A stretch of 64,000 nt of DNA. Source: Pilimelia anulata (GTDB taxonomy: Bacteria > Actinomycetota > Actinomycetes > Mycobacteriales > Micromonosporaceae). Positions 1 through 9,137 of the stretch are shown one piece after another; the first letter of the stretch is position 1; each line of letters begins with the position of its first letter. The stretch is taken from assembly GCF_014647895.1 (NCBI RefSeq), contig NZ_BMQB01000007.1:62001-126000 (forward strand), written 5' to 3'. Position numbers and translations under genes: made by a program. The notes beneath the pieces are model-generated. The model ran no database searches. It was not told the origin of the DNA and worked only from the letters and a program-made list of their open reading frames with translations.

Positions 1-1304
1 GCCGCGGCGCCGGTGGCCCGGACCAGGAACAGGCCGACGCCCATGCTGGAGACCGCGATCACGTTGTTCTTCAGGTACGGCGCCGCGAAGATCACGCTCT
101 CGAACCCGCTGGCGTTGGTCCTCGGCGCGACGTCCAGGTAGCCCAGCTCCTCGGCCCTGGCGCCGGCCGCGCCGGCGGTGGAGAGGATGCGCAGGCCGCC
201 GTTGTACGACGCCTGGATGTGCCGGTCGCCGACGGTGTACCCGTTGTGCGGGGTGAACTCGCCCCGGCTGGTCCTGTCGATCCCGACCAGGCGCGGCGCG
301 TCCAGCTTTTGGATGTCCCAGATGTACGTGCGGCTGCCGCCGGCGTTGCTGACCAGCTCGTCGTTCATGTGCAGGTACTTGCCGTCGCCGGTCGGGAAGC
401 CCTGGTGCGGGAAGTTGGCCTCGGGGTACGTGGCCCCGCCGAGCACCTTCGGGCTCGCCTTGTCGGTGATGTCGATGATCTCGAACCGCTTGCCGAAACC
501 GGTGAAGTTGTACGCGATCTGCCGGCCGTGGTACCGGCTGTCCGGCCCGCGGTAGTCGTTGTCGAGCGCGATCTCGTGCGAGTACGTCGTCGTCCCGGCG
601 CAGCCGACCTGCTTCGGCGCGAGCGGGCTGGCCAGGCTGACCACGGCGACCCGCTTGCCGCACAGCTCGCCGCCGGACAGGTACATCGTCGCGGTCTTCT
701 CGTCGATCCAGATCGTGTGCACCTTGCTGAAGCCCTGGCTCCACACGACGTCGTGCTTGAACGTCTGCGGCGCGGTCACCCCGCGCAGCCGGGTCAGGTC
801 GAAGATCTGGATGCCGTTGCCGGTGCTGACGTCCTTGCCGACGTAGGCGAGATTCCGGTACACCCGCACGTCGCACCAGATCGACGCCTGCGCGTTCGCC
901 GGCAGGTTGCCGAGGTAGACCGGCTTGAGCGGGTCGTCGACGTTGACGAAGGAGACGCCGTTGTCCCGGCAGAAGACGACGTACTGCTTCTTCGTCTCCG
1001 GGTCGGTCCACGGCCAGACGGGCCCGGCGCTGCTGCCGCCGCCGAGCTGGCTCTGCGGGGTGAAGCTGAGCAGTTCCACGTTCTTGCAGAGGTAGTCCCG
1101 GATCCTGCCGTTGCTGCACTGCTCGGCCCGGCCGGTGATCGGGCCGGCGTTCTGCCAGGCCGGGATGTAGGCGCGGACGGCCTGCGCGCGGTTCGCGTCG
1201 ACCGCGGCGGGGCTGAGGTCGCAGGCGAGCGCGGGCCCGGCGGCCGCGGCGGCGAGGGCGGTCGCGGCGAGGACGGTGACGAGGCGGTTCCCGGCGCGGC
1301 GCAT
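1..1304 (-). CDS. Secreted LVIVD-repeat beta-propeller protein (choice-of-anchor B-like), 3' end outside window
   Basis: The frame stays open from an ATG at 1304 to the left edge, so about 434 codons are visible and the C-terminus is missing. The start has a GGGAG site upstream. Residues 1-30 form a signal peptide (Arg-rich n-region, Ala/Leu/Val core, cleavage near ALA-C). The mature part shows repeated blades with LVIVD-like strands (KPVYLGNL, PKVLGGATY, PRLVGIDR) and conserved HEIALD and PHQGFP segments, as in LVIVD/choice-of-anchor B proteins. Such proteins are extracellular beta-propellers of unknown substrate. It is read in the same direction as phoX (98 bp away) but phoX lies upstream, so co-transcription is possible. 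Function beyond the fold is not known. Confidence 0.8.
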   Translation of the reverse strand, partial: MRRAGNRLVTVLAATALAAAAAGPALACDLSPAAVDANRAQAVRAYIPAWQNAGPITGRAEQCSNGRIRDYLCKNVELLSFTPQSQLGGGSSAGPVWPWTDPETKKQYVVFCRDNGVSFVNVDDPLKPVYLGNLPANAQASIWCDVRVYRNLAYVGKDVSTGNGIQIFDLTRLRGVTAPQTFKHDVVWSQGFSKVHTIWIDEKTATMYLSGGELCGKRVAVVSLASPLAPKQVGCAGTTTYSHEIALDNDYRGPDSRYHGRQIAYNFTGFGKRFEIIDITDKASPKVLGGATYPEANFPHQGFPTGDGKYLHMNDELVSNAGGSRTYIWDIQKLDAPRLVGIDRTSRGEFTPHNGYTVGDRHIQASYNGGLRILSTAGAAGARAEELGYLDVAPRTNASGFESVIFAAPYLKNNVIAVSSMGVGLFLVRATGAA

Positions 1305-1402
1305 GGCGTCTCCCTTCGTCCGATACGCCGGTGACCGTAGCGTTCACAGTGATGAACGTCAATGCAATGAATGGGGGCGGCCCGGCCGCCCCCATTCATT
1401 GA

Positions 1403-2818
1403 TTACCGCCGCCGGTGCCAGGGTCCGGTGATCGCAAGAATGTGCCCCGGCGCCTGGATGTTGGCGAACAGGATGCGGCCGTCCGCGGAGAATGTCGGGC
1501 CGCAGAATTCGCTGTCGTTCAGGTCGTTGCGGGCCAGCGCGTACGTCTTGCCCTGCTCGGTCACGCCGACCAGGTGGGACACGCCCGCGCCGTCCTCGGC
1601 CAGGATCAGCCCGCCGTACGGCGAGACCGTGATGTTGTCCGGCCCGTCGAAGTTGGCCCCGTCCACGTCCGGCGTCTGGTTCACCCCGAACAGCGTCTTC
1701 AGCTCGACCGTCGCCCGCCGCGGGTCGTAGAACCAGACCTGCCCGTCGTGCTGCTGCGGGCTGCCGTCGGCGGTCCGGGCGAAGCTGGCGACGAAGTACG
1801 CGCCGCCGTCGCCCCACCACGCCCCCTCCAGCTTGTTGCTGTTGGTGACCACGCCGGCGGCGAACTGCTTGCGCACCGAGGTCGTCTGCGCGTCCCGGTC
1901 GGCGACGTTGATCCAGGTCACCTTGTACTTGGTCCCCGGCGCGGTGGCCGCGGCCAGGTCCGGCACGTGCACGCCGTCGAGCGTGCAGCGCATCGCCTGG
2001 AGCTGGCCGGCGGTGTCGCCGCCCGGCGCCAGCGCGAGCGCCCGCAGCGCGCCCTTGCGGCCCCGGAAGTGCCGCGGCGGTACCCACCGGTAGTACAGGC
2101 CGTGCGGGTTGCCGGCGTCCTCGGTCAGGTAGATCTCGCTGCTGTGCGGGTTGACCACGACGGCCTCGTGGGCGTACCGGCCGAGGAACTTCAGCGGCAC
2201 CGGGTCGCGGTTGGCCGCCTGGTCGTACGGGTCGACCTCGAAGACGTACCCGTGGTCGCGCAGGAACCGGCCGCCCTTGCGCTGCTCGGTCTCCTCGCAG
2301 GTGAGCCAGGTGTCCCACGGCGTGATGCCGCCGGCGCAGTTGTTGTGCGTACCGGCCAGGCTCACGTAGTGCTTCACCCGGTTGCCGGTGCGGTCCACCT
2401 CGATCGTGGTGGTGCCGCCGCGGGCGCCCGTGTCGTACGTCAGCCCCGCCGCCGTCGGCACGCCGTTCGGCTCGCTGCCGCCGACCTCGTGGTTGGTGAC
2501 GAGGACGCTGCCCTTCTGCTTGCCGGGGAAGCAGCCGATGCCGTCCGGGTCGTCCGGGCACAGCTCGCCGGTGTCCAGGGTGGTGCCGCCGGTCTTCGCG
2601 ACCAGCGTGTACGAGAAGCCGGCCGGCAGCGCGAGGACGCCGGCCGGGTCGGCGATCAGCGGCCCGTAGCCGGTGGGCGGCTTCGGGGCGCCGAGCGCCG
2701 CGGCCGGCCCGGCGAAGATGTCGAGGTTGCCGGCCAGGGCGATGCCCATGCCGCCGGCGGCGCCCGCGCGGAGCAGGCCGCGCCGGGACAGGGCGGAATC
2801 GTGCGGTGTCGTGGTCAC
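1403..2818 (-). CDS. phoX: PhoX/DUF839 family Tat-exported phosphatase
   Basis: A 471-aa protein from a GTG at 2818, which has AAAGG eight bases upstream. An in-frame GTG at 2854 is longer but has no ribosome site. The N-terminus is a twin-arginine signal (SRRGLLRAG, residues 11-19, followed by an Ala/Gly-rich core). The body matches the PhoX/DUF839 fold: TNHEVGG, a WDTWLTCEET segment, YAHEAVVVNP and YLTEDAGN are typical metal-site regions of this beta-propeller family. PhoX enzymes are extracellular Ca/Fe-dependent phosphomonoesterases that release phosphate from organic esters. The fold is clear, but the enzyme activity is inferred because many DUF839 proteins are uncharacterised. It reads away from the VOC gene, with 335 bp between them. 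Confidence 0.85.
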   Translation of the reverse strand: MTTTPHDSALSRRGLLRAGAAGGMGIALAGNLDIFAGPAAALGAPKPPTGYGPLIADPAGVLALPAGFSYTLVAKTGGTTLDTGELCPDDPDGIGCFPGKQKGSVLVTNHEVGGSEPNGVPTAAGLTYDTGARGGTTTIEVDRTGNRVKHYVSLAGTHNNCAGGITPWDTWLTCEETEQRKGGRFLRDHGYVFEVDPYDQAANRDPVPLKFLGRYAHEAVVVNPHSSEIYLTEDAGNPHGLYYRWVPPRHFRGRKGALRALALAPGGDTAGQLQAMRCTLDGVHVPDLAAATAPGTKYKVTWINVADRDAQTTSVRKQFAAGVVTNSNKLEGAWWGDGGAYFVASFARTADGSPQQHDGQVWFYDPRRATVELKTLFGVNQTPDVDGANFDGPDNITVSPYGGLILAEDGAGVSHLVGVTEQGKTYALARNDLNDSEFCGPTFSADGRILFANIQAPGHILAITGPWHRRR

Positions 2819-3153
2819 GATGACTGCCTTTCGCGGGTTGTCGGTTGCCGTCACTCAAGCCGCCGTAACCCAACGGCAGCCGACGGCGAGACGAACCCCC
2901 GCCGAACCCCTGCACCGCGGGCCGGGTGAGCCCGCCGCAGTGATGCACACTGATCTGTTCGGCGGCCCGATCGCGGTCGGCGGCCCGGCCGATGCGCCAT
3001 CGTCCGTCCGGCCGGCGTCACCGGGCGGGCGGCCCGGGGCCCGCGGCACGGTGTTCCGTTGCCCGGTCGATCCGCCGCGCCGCGCTCCGGGCCGGCGGCG
3101 GGGGCGGGCGGGGTTGCCCGGCGGGCGGGGGCGGGCCGGCGTAGGTTGGCGGG
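2819..3153. other. Divergent intergenic region phoX/VOC
   Basis: 335 bp between two divergent genes. I see no convincing gene here. The right end carries the TAGGTT hexamer that probably serves as the -10 box of the VOC gene. I see no Pho-box-like direct repeats that would explain phosphate control of phoX. Confidence 0.5.
3142..3147 (+). promoter_or_regulatory. -10 hexamer for leaderless VOC mRNA
   Basis: TAGGTT, then six bases (GGCGGG), then the GTG start at 3154. The spacing places the transcript start on the start codon. This is inferred from the TANNNT-N6-RTG pattern shared by seven genes in the window. Confidence 0.5.
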
Positions 3154-3594
3154 GTGGAGCAGCGGCTGAACTTCGTGACCCTCGCCGTCCGCGACGTCGC
3201 CCGGTCCCGGGCGTTCTACCTGGACGGCCTCGGCTGGCGGCCGGCGTTCGAGGCGCCGGGGGAGGTGCTCTTCCTCCGCGTCGCGCCGGGCGTGGTGCTG
3301 TCGCTGTGGTCGCGCGCGGGCTTCGTGGCCGAGCTGGGGTACGAGCCGGCCGACGGCCCCGCCCCGCTGACGCTGGCCCACAACGTCGGCGCGCCGGCCG
3401 AGGTGGACGCCGTGCTCGCCGCGGCGGTGGCCGCCGGGGCGCGGCTGATCAGCCCCGGCACGGCCCGCGACTGGGGCGGGTACAGCGGGTACTTCGCCGA
3501 CCCGGACGGCTTCTGCTGGGAGGTCGCGCACAACCCCGGCCCGATCGGCGTCGAGGTCCTGGCCGAATCCCGCGCCGCCACCCGCCCCGACTGA
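3154..3594 (+). CDS. VOC (glyoxalase/bleomycin-resistance/dioxygenase fold) protein
   Basis: 146 aa, the usual size for a single VOC protein with two beta-alpha-beta-beta-beta modules. Module 1 begins NFVTLAVRDVARSRAFYLDGLGW and module 2 ends YFADPDGFCWEVAHNP, the classic closing motif with the metal-ligand Glu. The start is GTG with no Shine-Dalgarno but a leaderless -10 six bases upstream. VOC proteins bind a divalent metal and act as lyases, dioxygenases or drug-binding proteins; the substrate cannot be told from sequence. It stands alone between divergent phoX and convergent rmuC. Confidence 0.85.
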   Translation: MEQRLNFVTLAVRDVARSRAFYLDGLGWRPAFEAPGEVLFLRVAPGVVLSLWSRAGFVAELGYEPADGPAPLTLAHNVGAPAEVDAVLAAAVAAGARLISPGTARDWGGYSGYFADPDGFCWEVAHNPGPIGVEVLAESRAATRPD

Positions 3595-3629
3595 CGCCGC
3601 CGCCTCCGGGCGGGACCGGGGTGCGGTGG

Positions 3630-4769
3630 TCAGGCGTCGGTCAGCTCCGGGGCCTGCGGCTGGCGCGGCGCCAGCTCCACCTGCGCCGGCGCGGCCAGCG
3701 GGCTGTCGGACACGCCCAGGTCGGCGAGCTTGCGCGCGCTCACCAGTACCCGCGACTCCAGCGACCCCACCGCCCGGTTGTACGCCGCCACCGCGCTGCC
3801 CAGCGCCCCGCCCAGCTTGCCGACGTGGTCGCCGAGCGTGCCCAGCCGCCCGTACAGCTCGCGGGCCAGCGTGTGCACCTCCTGCGCGTTGCGCGCCAGC
3901 GCCTCCTGCCGCCACGAGTACGCCACCGTCCGCAGCAGCGCCACCAGTGTCGCCGGCGTGGCCAGCACGACGTCGCGGGCGAACGCGTGCTCCAGCAGCG
4001 TCGGGTCCCGCTGCAGCGCGACGTCCAGGAACGGGTCCGCCGGGACGAACAGCACCACGAACTCCGGCGCCGTCGGGAACGCCGACCAGTACGACTTGGC
4101 CGCCAGCGCGTCCACGTGCCCGCGCAGGTGCTTGGCGTGCGCGGCCAGGTGCCGGTCCCGGGTGTGCTCGTCGCGCGCCTCCATCGCGGACAGGTAACCG
4201 TCGAACGGCGCCTTCGCGTCCACCACCACCGACCGCCCGCCGTGCAGCCGGACGACCAGGTCCGGCCGGACCACCGCGTCGTCGGTCGCCGCGTGCACCT
4301 GCTCGGCGAAGTCGCAGTGCTCCAGCATCCCCGCCGCCTCGACGATCCGGCGGAGCTGGTGCTCGCCCCAGCGCCCGCGCACCTGCGGCGCGCGCAGCGC
4401 GGCCACGAGCTGCCGGGTCTCGGTGCGCAGCTCGCCGGAGACCGTCGTCATCGCCTCGATCTGGGTGCGCAGCTCGGCGTACGAGCCGACCCGGTCGCGC
4501 TCCAACTGGGCGACCCGCTGCTCGTACCGCAGCAGCGACTCGTGCAGCGGCGCCACCGCCCGGGCGACCGCCTCGGCGGACTGCGCGGTCGCCTCGTGCC
4601 CGAGCGTCCGCAGCGACTGCTCCAGCCGCGTCTCACCGTGCTCCCGCGCGGCGAGCGTGGCGCGCAGCTCGGCCCGCTCGGTGGCGGACCGGCCACGGGC
4701 GGCGTACCAGCCCAGCGCCGCACCGACGCCCAGGCACACCACGACGACGAGCACCGTCGAGAACGTCAT
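3630..4769 (-). CDS. rmuC: DNA recombination protein RmuC
   Basis: 379 aa. I place the start at the ATG at 4769 (MTFSTVLVV), preceded by AGGGTG. A longer frame to 4862 adds an unlikely Arg/Gly-rich leader. Residues 4-22 are a membrane anchor, 25-130 are a likely coiled coil, and the RmuC domain follows with GRWGEHQL and a PD-(D/E)xK-like core (RPDLVVRL then VVVDAKAPFDGY). RmuC proteins are predicted nucleases that limit inversions at short inverted repeats. The gene converges on the VOC gene with 35 bp between stops. The family assignment is firm; the biochemical role is known only in outline. Confidence 0.9.
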   Translation of the reverse strand: MTFSTVLVVVVCLGVGAALGWYAARGRSATERAELRATLAAREHGETRLEQSLRTLGHEATAQSAEAVARAVAPLHESLLRYEQRVAQLERDRVGSYAELRTQIEAMTTVSGELRTETRQLVAALRAPQVRGRWGEHQLRRIVEAAGMLEHCDFAEQVHAATDDAVVRPDLVVRLHGGRSVVVDAKAPFDGYLSAMEARDEHTRDRHLAAHAKHLRGHVDALAAKSYWSAFPTAPEFVVLFVPADPFLDVALQRDPTLLEHAFARDVVLATPATLVALLRTVAYSWRQEALARNAQEVHTLARELYGRLGTLGDHVGKLGGALGSAVAAYNRAVGSLESRVLVSARKLADLGVSDSPLAAPAQVELAPRQPQAPELTDA

Positions 4770-4982
4770 GCCGACACCCTGCCAGCCCGCACCGACATTC
4801 TCCGCGCGCCGCGACGATCCCCGCGCGGCGCAACCATTCATCCGCGCGCCTCCACTCCGCACGGCGCGCCCCGCGGCGCTTCCCTCCCCACGCGACCTCT
4901 CTCCGCGCGGCCCATCTCCCGCGTGGCGCGGCCGGCGCGTCGGACACCCGACAGCCCGGCCGCGCGGGCGGCGGGGCGGTAC

Positions 4983-4988
4983 TACCGT
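4983..4988 (+). promoter_or_regulatory. -10 hexamer for leaderless small membrane protein
   Basis: TACCGT, six bases (GCGGGA), then ATG at 4995. No Shine-Dalgarno is present. Same arrangement as the VOC, valS, tldD, mshB, SIMPL and M16A genes. Confidence 0.5.
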
Positions 4989-4994
4989 GCGGGA

Positions 4995-5408
4995 ATGGTG
5001 GTGTTGGCGGTGGTGGTCGGTGGGCTCTGGACGGTCGGGTTGGTGCTGCTGGTGCGCACCGCGCGGCGGCGGGCGGCGGGAGCGCCGCCGCGCTGGCAGC
5101 GGGCGGGCGGGGTGGCCGGCCGACCCGCGATACCCGCGGGTCGGCCGGTCGGCGCCGTCCTGCCCGGCGCCGACGGCGTGGGCATGGTGGAGGCCGGCAC
5201 CCTGGACACCGGCACCGCCGACTGCGCCCCGAACAGCGGCGACACCGGGACCGCGGGCGGCAACGACAGCGGTTGGGGCATGGGGGGCGGCGGCTGGGGC
5301 GGCGGCGACAGCGGTTCGAGCCCGAGCGGCGGCGACAGCGGCTGGGGCGGCGGGGACGCGGCCGGCTGGAGCACCGACTCGGGCGGCGGCTGCTCATCCA
5401 GCGACTGA
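4995..5408 (+). CDS. Small single-span membrane protein with Gly/Ser/Trp-rich tail
   Basis: 137 aa. Residues 2-22 form one transmembrane helix (VVLAVVVGGLWTVGLVLLV), followed by an Arg-rich stop-transfer stretch. The rest is low complexity: repeated GGxGWGGGDSG units ending CSSSD. It resembles small actinobacterial proteins whose Gly-rich tail follows a single helix. I do not recognise a family and propose no function. An ATG with a leaderless -10 supports it as a real gene, as does its position in the gap between divergent rmuC and convergent valS. Confidence 0.6.
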   Translation: MVVLAVVVGGLWTVGLVLLVRTARRRAAGAPPRWQRAGGVAGRPAIPAGRPVGAVLPGADGVGMVEAGTLDTGTADCAPNSGDTGTAGGNDSGWGMGGGGWGGGDSGSSPSGGDSGWGGGDAAGWSTDSGGGCSSSD

Positions 5409-5522
5409 CCACCACACCGAGCCACCACCCGGGCCCCCGCGCCACCCGCTCGCGATCATGAGGTCGGATACCTCAACCGCGCCGGATTCGGTACCTCAGC
5501 CCATGTTCCCGGGCGGGTGGGG

Positions 5523-8183
5523 TCAGAGGGCGCAGGCGATGACCAGTTCCGTCGTGCGGTCCGGGTGGAGTTCCAGGGTGTCGATGCGGCCCGCGGCGCG
5601 CAGGTCGTCCAGCGCCGTCGCCAGTACGTCCAGCTCCGCCGCCGGCCCCAGCGCCTCGGCCAGCGGCACGGGCGCCTTCATCGACAGCTTCCGCTGCGAC
5701 TTCGCCCGCCGGACCTGGCCGAGCGCGTCCCGTACCACCGCCAGCAGCGCCGGGTCGCCCTCGTCCGCGCCGAACCGCTCCACCTCCTGCGGTGTCGGCC
5801 ACGGGCTGGTGTGGACGGAGCCGCCCCGCCACCACGACCAGACCTCCTCGGTCACGTACGGCAGGTACGGCGCGAACAGCCGCAACTGCACCGACAGCGC
5901 GTTGGCCAGCGCCGCCCGGGCCGAGGCCGCGCCGGGGTCGTCGGCCGGCCCGTACGCCCGCTCCTTGACCAGCTCGATGTAGTCGTCGCAGAACGTCCAG
6001 AAGAACTGCTCCGCGGCCACCAGCCCGGCCGTGTGGTCGTACGCCGACAGCCCCTCCGTCGCGGTCGCGACCGTGCGGGCCAGGGCCGCGAGCATCGCCC
6101 GGTCCAGGGCGGCGGTGGCGGGCGCGCGCAGCGCCTCGGCCGCGCCGAGGCCGAGCACGAACCGGGCGGCGTTGAGCAGCTTGGTGGCCAGCCGCCGGCC
6201 GACCCGCATCTGCCCCTCGTCGAACGCCAGGTCGGTGCCCGGCCGGCCGCTGGCGGCCCAGTACCGGACGGCGTCCGCGCCGTGCCGCTCCAGCAGGTCG
6301 ACCGGCGTGGTGGCGTTGCCGGCGGACTTGCTCATCTTCTTGCGGTCCGGGTCGAGGATCCAGCCGGAGACGACCGCGTGCCGCCAGGGCAGCGCGTCGT
6401 GCTCGGTGTGCGCGCGCAGCACGGTGGCGAACAGCCAGGTCCGGATGATCTCGTGCGCCTGCGGGCGCAGGTCCATCGGGAACACCCGGCCGAACAGGTC
6501 CGGGTCGCGCTCCCAGCCGCCGGCGATCTGCGGCGTCAGGGACGAGGTGGCCCAGGTGTCGAGGACGTCCGGGTCGGCGGCGAACCCGCCCGGCTTGCCG
6601 CGGTCGGCGCGGATGAAGCCCGGCGGGGTGTCGGTGGACGGGTCGACCGGCAGCGCCGACTCCGGCGGCAGGATCGGGCGGGAGTGGTCGGGGCGGCCGT
6701 CGTCGTCGAGGCGGTACCAGACCGGGATGGGCACGCCGAAGAAGCGCTGCCGGCTCACCAGCCAGTCGCCGTTGAGGCCGCCGACCCAGTGCTCGTACCG
6801 GTGCCGCATGTGCGCCGGCACCCAGTCCAGCTCGCGCCCGCGGTCCAGCAGCGCGTCGCGCAGCGCGGCGTCGCGGCCGCCGTTGCGCAGGTACCACTGG
6901 CGGGTGGCGACGATCTCGAGCGGCCGGTCGCCCTTCTCGTAGAACTTCACCGGGTGGGTGATCGGGCGCGGCTCGCCGATCAGCGCCAGCGCCGCGCCGA
7001 GCGCGGCGACGATCTCCCGGCGGGCGGCGTTGACGGTGGCGCCGGCCAGCGGCGCGTACGGCGCGGCGGGCACCCCGGCCGGCGGCTCGGCGGCGAATCG
7101 GCCGTCCCGGCCGACCAGCACCCGGGTGTCCAGGTCGAGTTCGCGCCACCAGGTGACGTCGGTGAGGTCGCCGAACGTACAGACCATCGCCAGGCCGGTG
7201 CCCTTGGCCGGGTCGGCGAGCGGGTGCGCCCGAACGGGCACCTCGACGTCGAACAGCGGCGTGCGGGCGGTCCGGCCGACGAGCAGCGCGTACCGCTCGT
7301 CGTCGGGGTGGCAGACCAGCGCGACGCAGGCGGGCAGCAGCTCGGGGCGGGTGGTGTCCACGAACAACGGTCCGGTGGGGCCGGCGAACTTCAGCCGGTG
7401 GTACGCCCCCGGCCGCTCCCGATCCTCCAATTCGGCCTGCGCGACCGCGGTGCCGAAGCCGACGTCCCACAGGGTCGGCGCCTCCGCGGTGTACGCCTCG
7501 TCGCGCGCCACCGCCCGGACGAACGCCCGCTGCGCCGCGGTCCGCGCGGCCGCGCCGATCGTGGTGTACGTCAGCGACCAGTCCACGGACAGCCCGAGCC
7601 GCCGCCACAGCTCCTCGAACACCTGCTCGTCGCGGGCGGTCAGCGTCTCGCAGAACGCGACGAAGTTGCGCCGGGAGATCGCCCGCGGCGGGTCGAACGG
7701 CCGCTCCGGCGGGGTGAGGTCGGCGTCGTACGGCAGGCCCGGGTCGCAGCGCACGCCGTACACGTTCTGCACCCGGCGCTCGGTGGGCAGGCCGTTGTCG
7801 TCCCAGCCCATCGGGTAGAAGACGGCCCGGCCGCGCATCCGCTGGTACCGGGCGACGACGTCGGTGTGGGTGTACGAGTAGACGTGGCCGAGGTGCAGCG
7901 AACCGGAGACGGTCGGCGGCGGGGTGTCGATGCTGAAGACGTCGGCGCGCTCGCGGGTGCGGTCGAACGCGTACGTGCCGTCGGCCCGCCAGCGCTCGGC
8001 CCACCGCTGCTCCAGGCCGTCGAGCGAGGGCCGCTCGGGGAGCGTCCCGGCGCGCGTCCCGTCCGCGCCGCCCCGCCCGTCCGCGCCGCCCGCTGCCGGG
8101 TCGTCGCGCGGCGGTGCCGGCTCACTCGCGCCGCCGGGCTCGGCTGACCCGCTCGGGTGGTTCGGCCCGTCCGCTTCCGTCAT
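5523..8183 (-). CDS. valS: Valine--tRNA ligase
   Basis: 886 aa class I synthetase. After a ~55-aa low-complexity N-terminal extension, the HIGH motif appears as GSLHLGHVYSYTHTD, with GWDDNGLPTERRVQN downstream as in actinobacterial ValRS. The editing domain lies around residues 200-360 (THPVKFYEKGDRPLEIV), and KKMSKSAGN is the KMSKS loop. The anticodon-binding region has the SQRKLSMKAP segment. It charges tRNA-Val in the cytoplasm. The ATG at 8183 has no Shine-Dalgarno but a TACGAT hexamer six bases upstream, so a leaderless message is likely. That argues against a long riboswitch leader. Confidence 0.95.
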   Translation of the reverse strand: MTEADGPNHPSGSAEPGGASEPAPPRDDPAAGGADGRGGADGTRAGTLPERPSLDGLEQRWAERWRADGTYAFDRTRERADVFSIDTPPPTVSGSLHLGHVYSYTHTDVVARYQRMRGRAVFYPMGWDDNGLPTERRVQNVYGVRCDPGLPYDADLTPPERPFDPPRAISRRNFVAFCETLTARDEQVFEELWRRLGLSVDWSLTYTTIGAAARTAAQRAFVRAVARDEAYTAEAPTLWDVGFGTAVAQAELEDRERPGAYHRLKFAGPTGPLFVDTTRPELLPACVALVCHPDDERYALLVGRTARTPLFDVEVPVRAHPLADPAKGTGLAMVCTFGDLTDVTWWRELDLDTRVLVGRDGRFAAEPPAGVPAAPYAPLAGATVNAARREIVAALGAALALIGEPRPITHPVKFYEKGDRPLEIVATRQWYLRNGGRDAALRDALLDRGRELDWVPAHMRHRYEHWVGGLNGDWLVSRQRFFGVPIPVWYRLDDDGRPDHSRPILPPESALPVDPSTDTPPGFIRADRGKPGGFAADPDVLDTWATSSLTPQIAGGWERDPDLFGRVFPMDLRPQAHEIIRTWLFATVLRAHTEHDALPWRHAVVSGWILDPDRKKMSKSAGNATTPVDLLERHGADAVRYWAASGRPGTDLAFDEGQMRVGRRLATKLLNAARFVLGLGAAEALRAPATAALDRAMLAALARTVATATEGLSAYDHTAGLVAAEQFFWTFCDDYIELVKERAYGPADDPGAASARAALANALSVQLRLFAPYLPYVTEEVWSWWRGGSVHTSPWPTPQEVERFGADEGDPALLAVVRDALGQVRRAKSQRKLSMKAPVPLAEALGPAAELDVLATALDDLRAAGRIDTLELHPDRTTELVIACAL

Positions 8184-8633
8184 GCCCGGATCGTACGGGC
8201 CGGGTCCGACACCGGCGATCCATTACCGCGGCCGGGGGCGCGCCCACCGCGGCCCGGCCGGGACGAGGGCGGCGTGGGACTCCTCCGGCGCGCCTTGCCA
8301 TCGGGGTCCCACGCCGCCCGCCCATGGCGGGTCACGATCGGGGTGGGGCGACCGTGACCCGCGGACCCCGGGTCGTCGGCCGCCGGCCGCCCGGCGCGCC
8401 CGTGGGCGCGCCGATCTGCGGCGGGGACGCGATGGCCAGCGCAGCGGGGGTGGAACGCTTCACTGCATGCTCCAGGGTGGGTGACCGCACCCGGGTATCG
8501 ACGAACCCGGATGCATGCTCGCCGCCATGATGTGTGATCCACGTCGCGAATGTCGATGCGGGCCATTAGCCAATGCGAGCGTTAACAGTCATTCACCTTT
8601 GTCGGGCATTGTGAAAGTAGTTGCTGACCTGCA
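8184..8633. other. Structured 450-bp intergenic region ogt-valS
   Basis: No convincing gene. It is rich in perfect inverted repeats: GGCGTGGGAC/GTCCCACGCC at 8271-8280/8306-8315; GCGGGTCACG/CGTGACCCGC at 8327-8336/8353-8362; GGCGCGCC twice around CGTG at 8393-8412; and CCGGGT/ACCCGG at 8491-8496/8505-8510 between two direct copies of TGCATGCTC (8464-8472, 8512-8520). No T-box sequence is seen. The stems could be tandem terminators for ogt or a small RNA. Confidence 0.55.
8190..8195 (-). promoter_or_regulatory. -10 hexamer for leaderless valS mRNA
   Basis: Read on the minus strand: TACGAT, six bases (CCGGGC), ATG at 8183. If correct, transcription of valS begins at its start codon and the hairpins further upstream belong to the ogt 3' region. 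Confidence 0.5.
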
Positions 8634-9137
8634 CTAACGCTGGCTCATGCCGGCCTCGTGTAACAGCAACCAACTTTTTACGTGCGTACCCCAGCGGTAG
8701 CCGCCGAGGCTGCCGTCGGTGCGCAGGACCCGGTGGCACGGTACGAACAGGGCGGCCGCGTTGCGCGCGCACGCCGCCGCGGCGGCCCGCACGGCCGCCG
8801 GCCGGCCGGCCCTCGCGGCGAAGGCGGTGTAGCTCTCCGGCGTACCGGCCGGGATGTCCCGCATCACCGTCCAGGCCCCCGCCATGAACTCCCCGCCGGA
8901 CCGCTGGTGCACCGGCACCCGGTCGAGCGCGGCGAGGTCGCCGGCGAAGTAGGCGTCCACCGCCTTGCTGATGTCGCCCAGCTCGGCCCGCGGCCGGGTC
9001 GGGCCGCGCAGCTCGGGGTGGATCAGCGGCAGCAGGTCGGCCGGGTCGGCGGTGAAGCCGGCGGCGCGCACGGCGCCGTCCGCGGCCAGGATGGTCAGCG
9101 GTCCGGTGGGCGTGGTCGAGGTCAGCAGATCGATCAT
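8634..9137 (-). CDS. ogt: Methylated-DNA--protein-cysteine methyltransferase
   Basis: 167 aa, the normal length for Ogt. The acceptor-cysteine motif is FVPCHRVLRTDGSLGGY near residues 130-147, and the helix-turn-helix region is upstream of it (GTPESYTAFAARAGRPAAVRAAAAACARN). The protein removes alkyl groups from O6 of guanine onto its own Cys, a suicide reaction. Its ATG overlaps the stop of the ada-alkA gene (ATGA), so the two are translationally coupled and form an alkylation-repair operon. Confidence 0.95.
   Translation of the reverse strand: MIDLLTSTTPTGPLTILAADGAVRAAGFTADPADLLPLIHPELRGPTRPRAELGDISKAVDAYFAGDLAALDRVPVHQRSGGEFMAGAWTVMRDIPAGTPESYTAFAARAGRPAAVRAAAAACARNAAALFVPCHRVLRTDGSLGGYRWGTHVKSWLLLHEAGMSQR

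Noticed and set aside
2673..4982. A long plus-strand frame running through the VOC gene and opposite rmuC
   Set aside because: Only its last ~137 codons (from 4995) make a plausible protein; the rest is Arg/Gly-rich frame noise over other genes.
8184..8633. A T-box or other riboswitch controlling valS
   Set aside because: No T-box sequence (TGGnACCGCG-type) is present on the valS strand, and the -10 six bases before the ATG implies a leaderless message.
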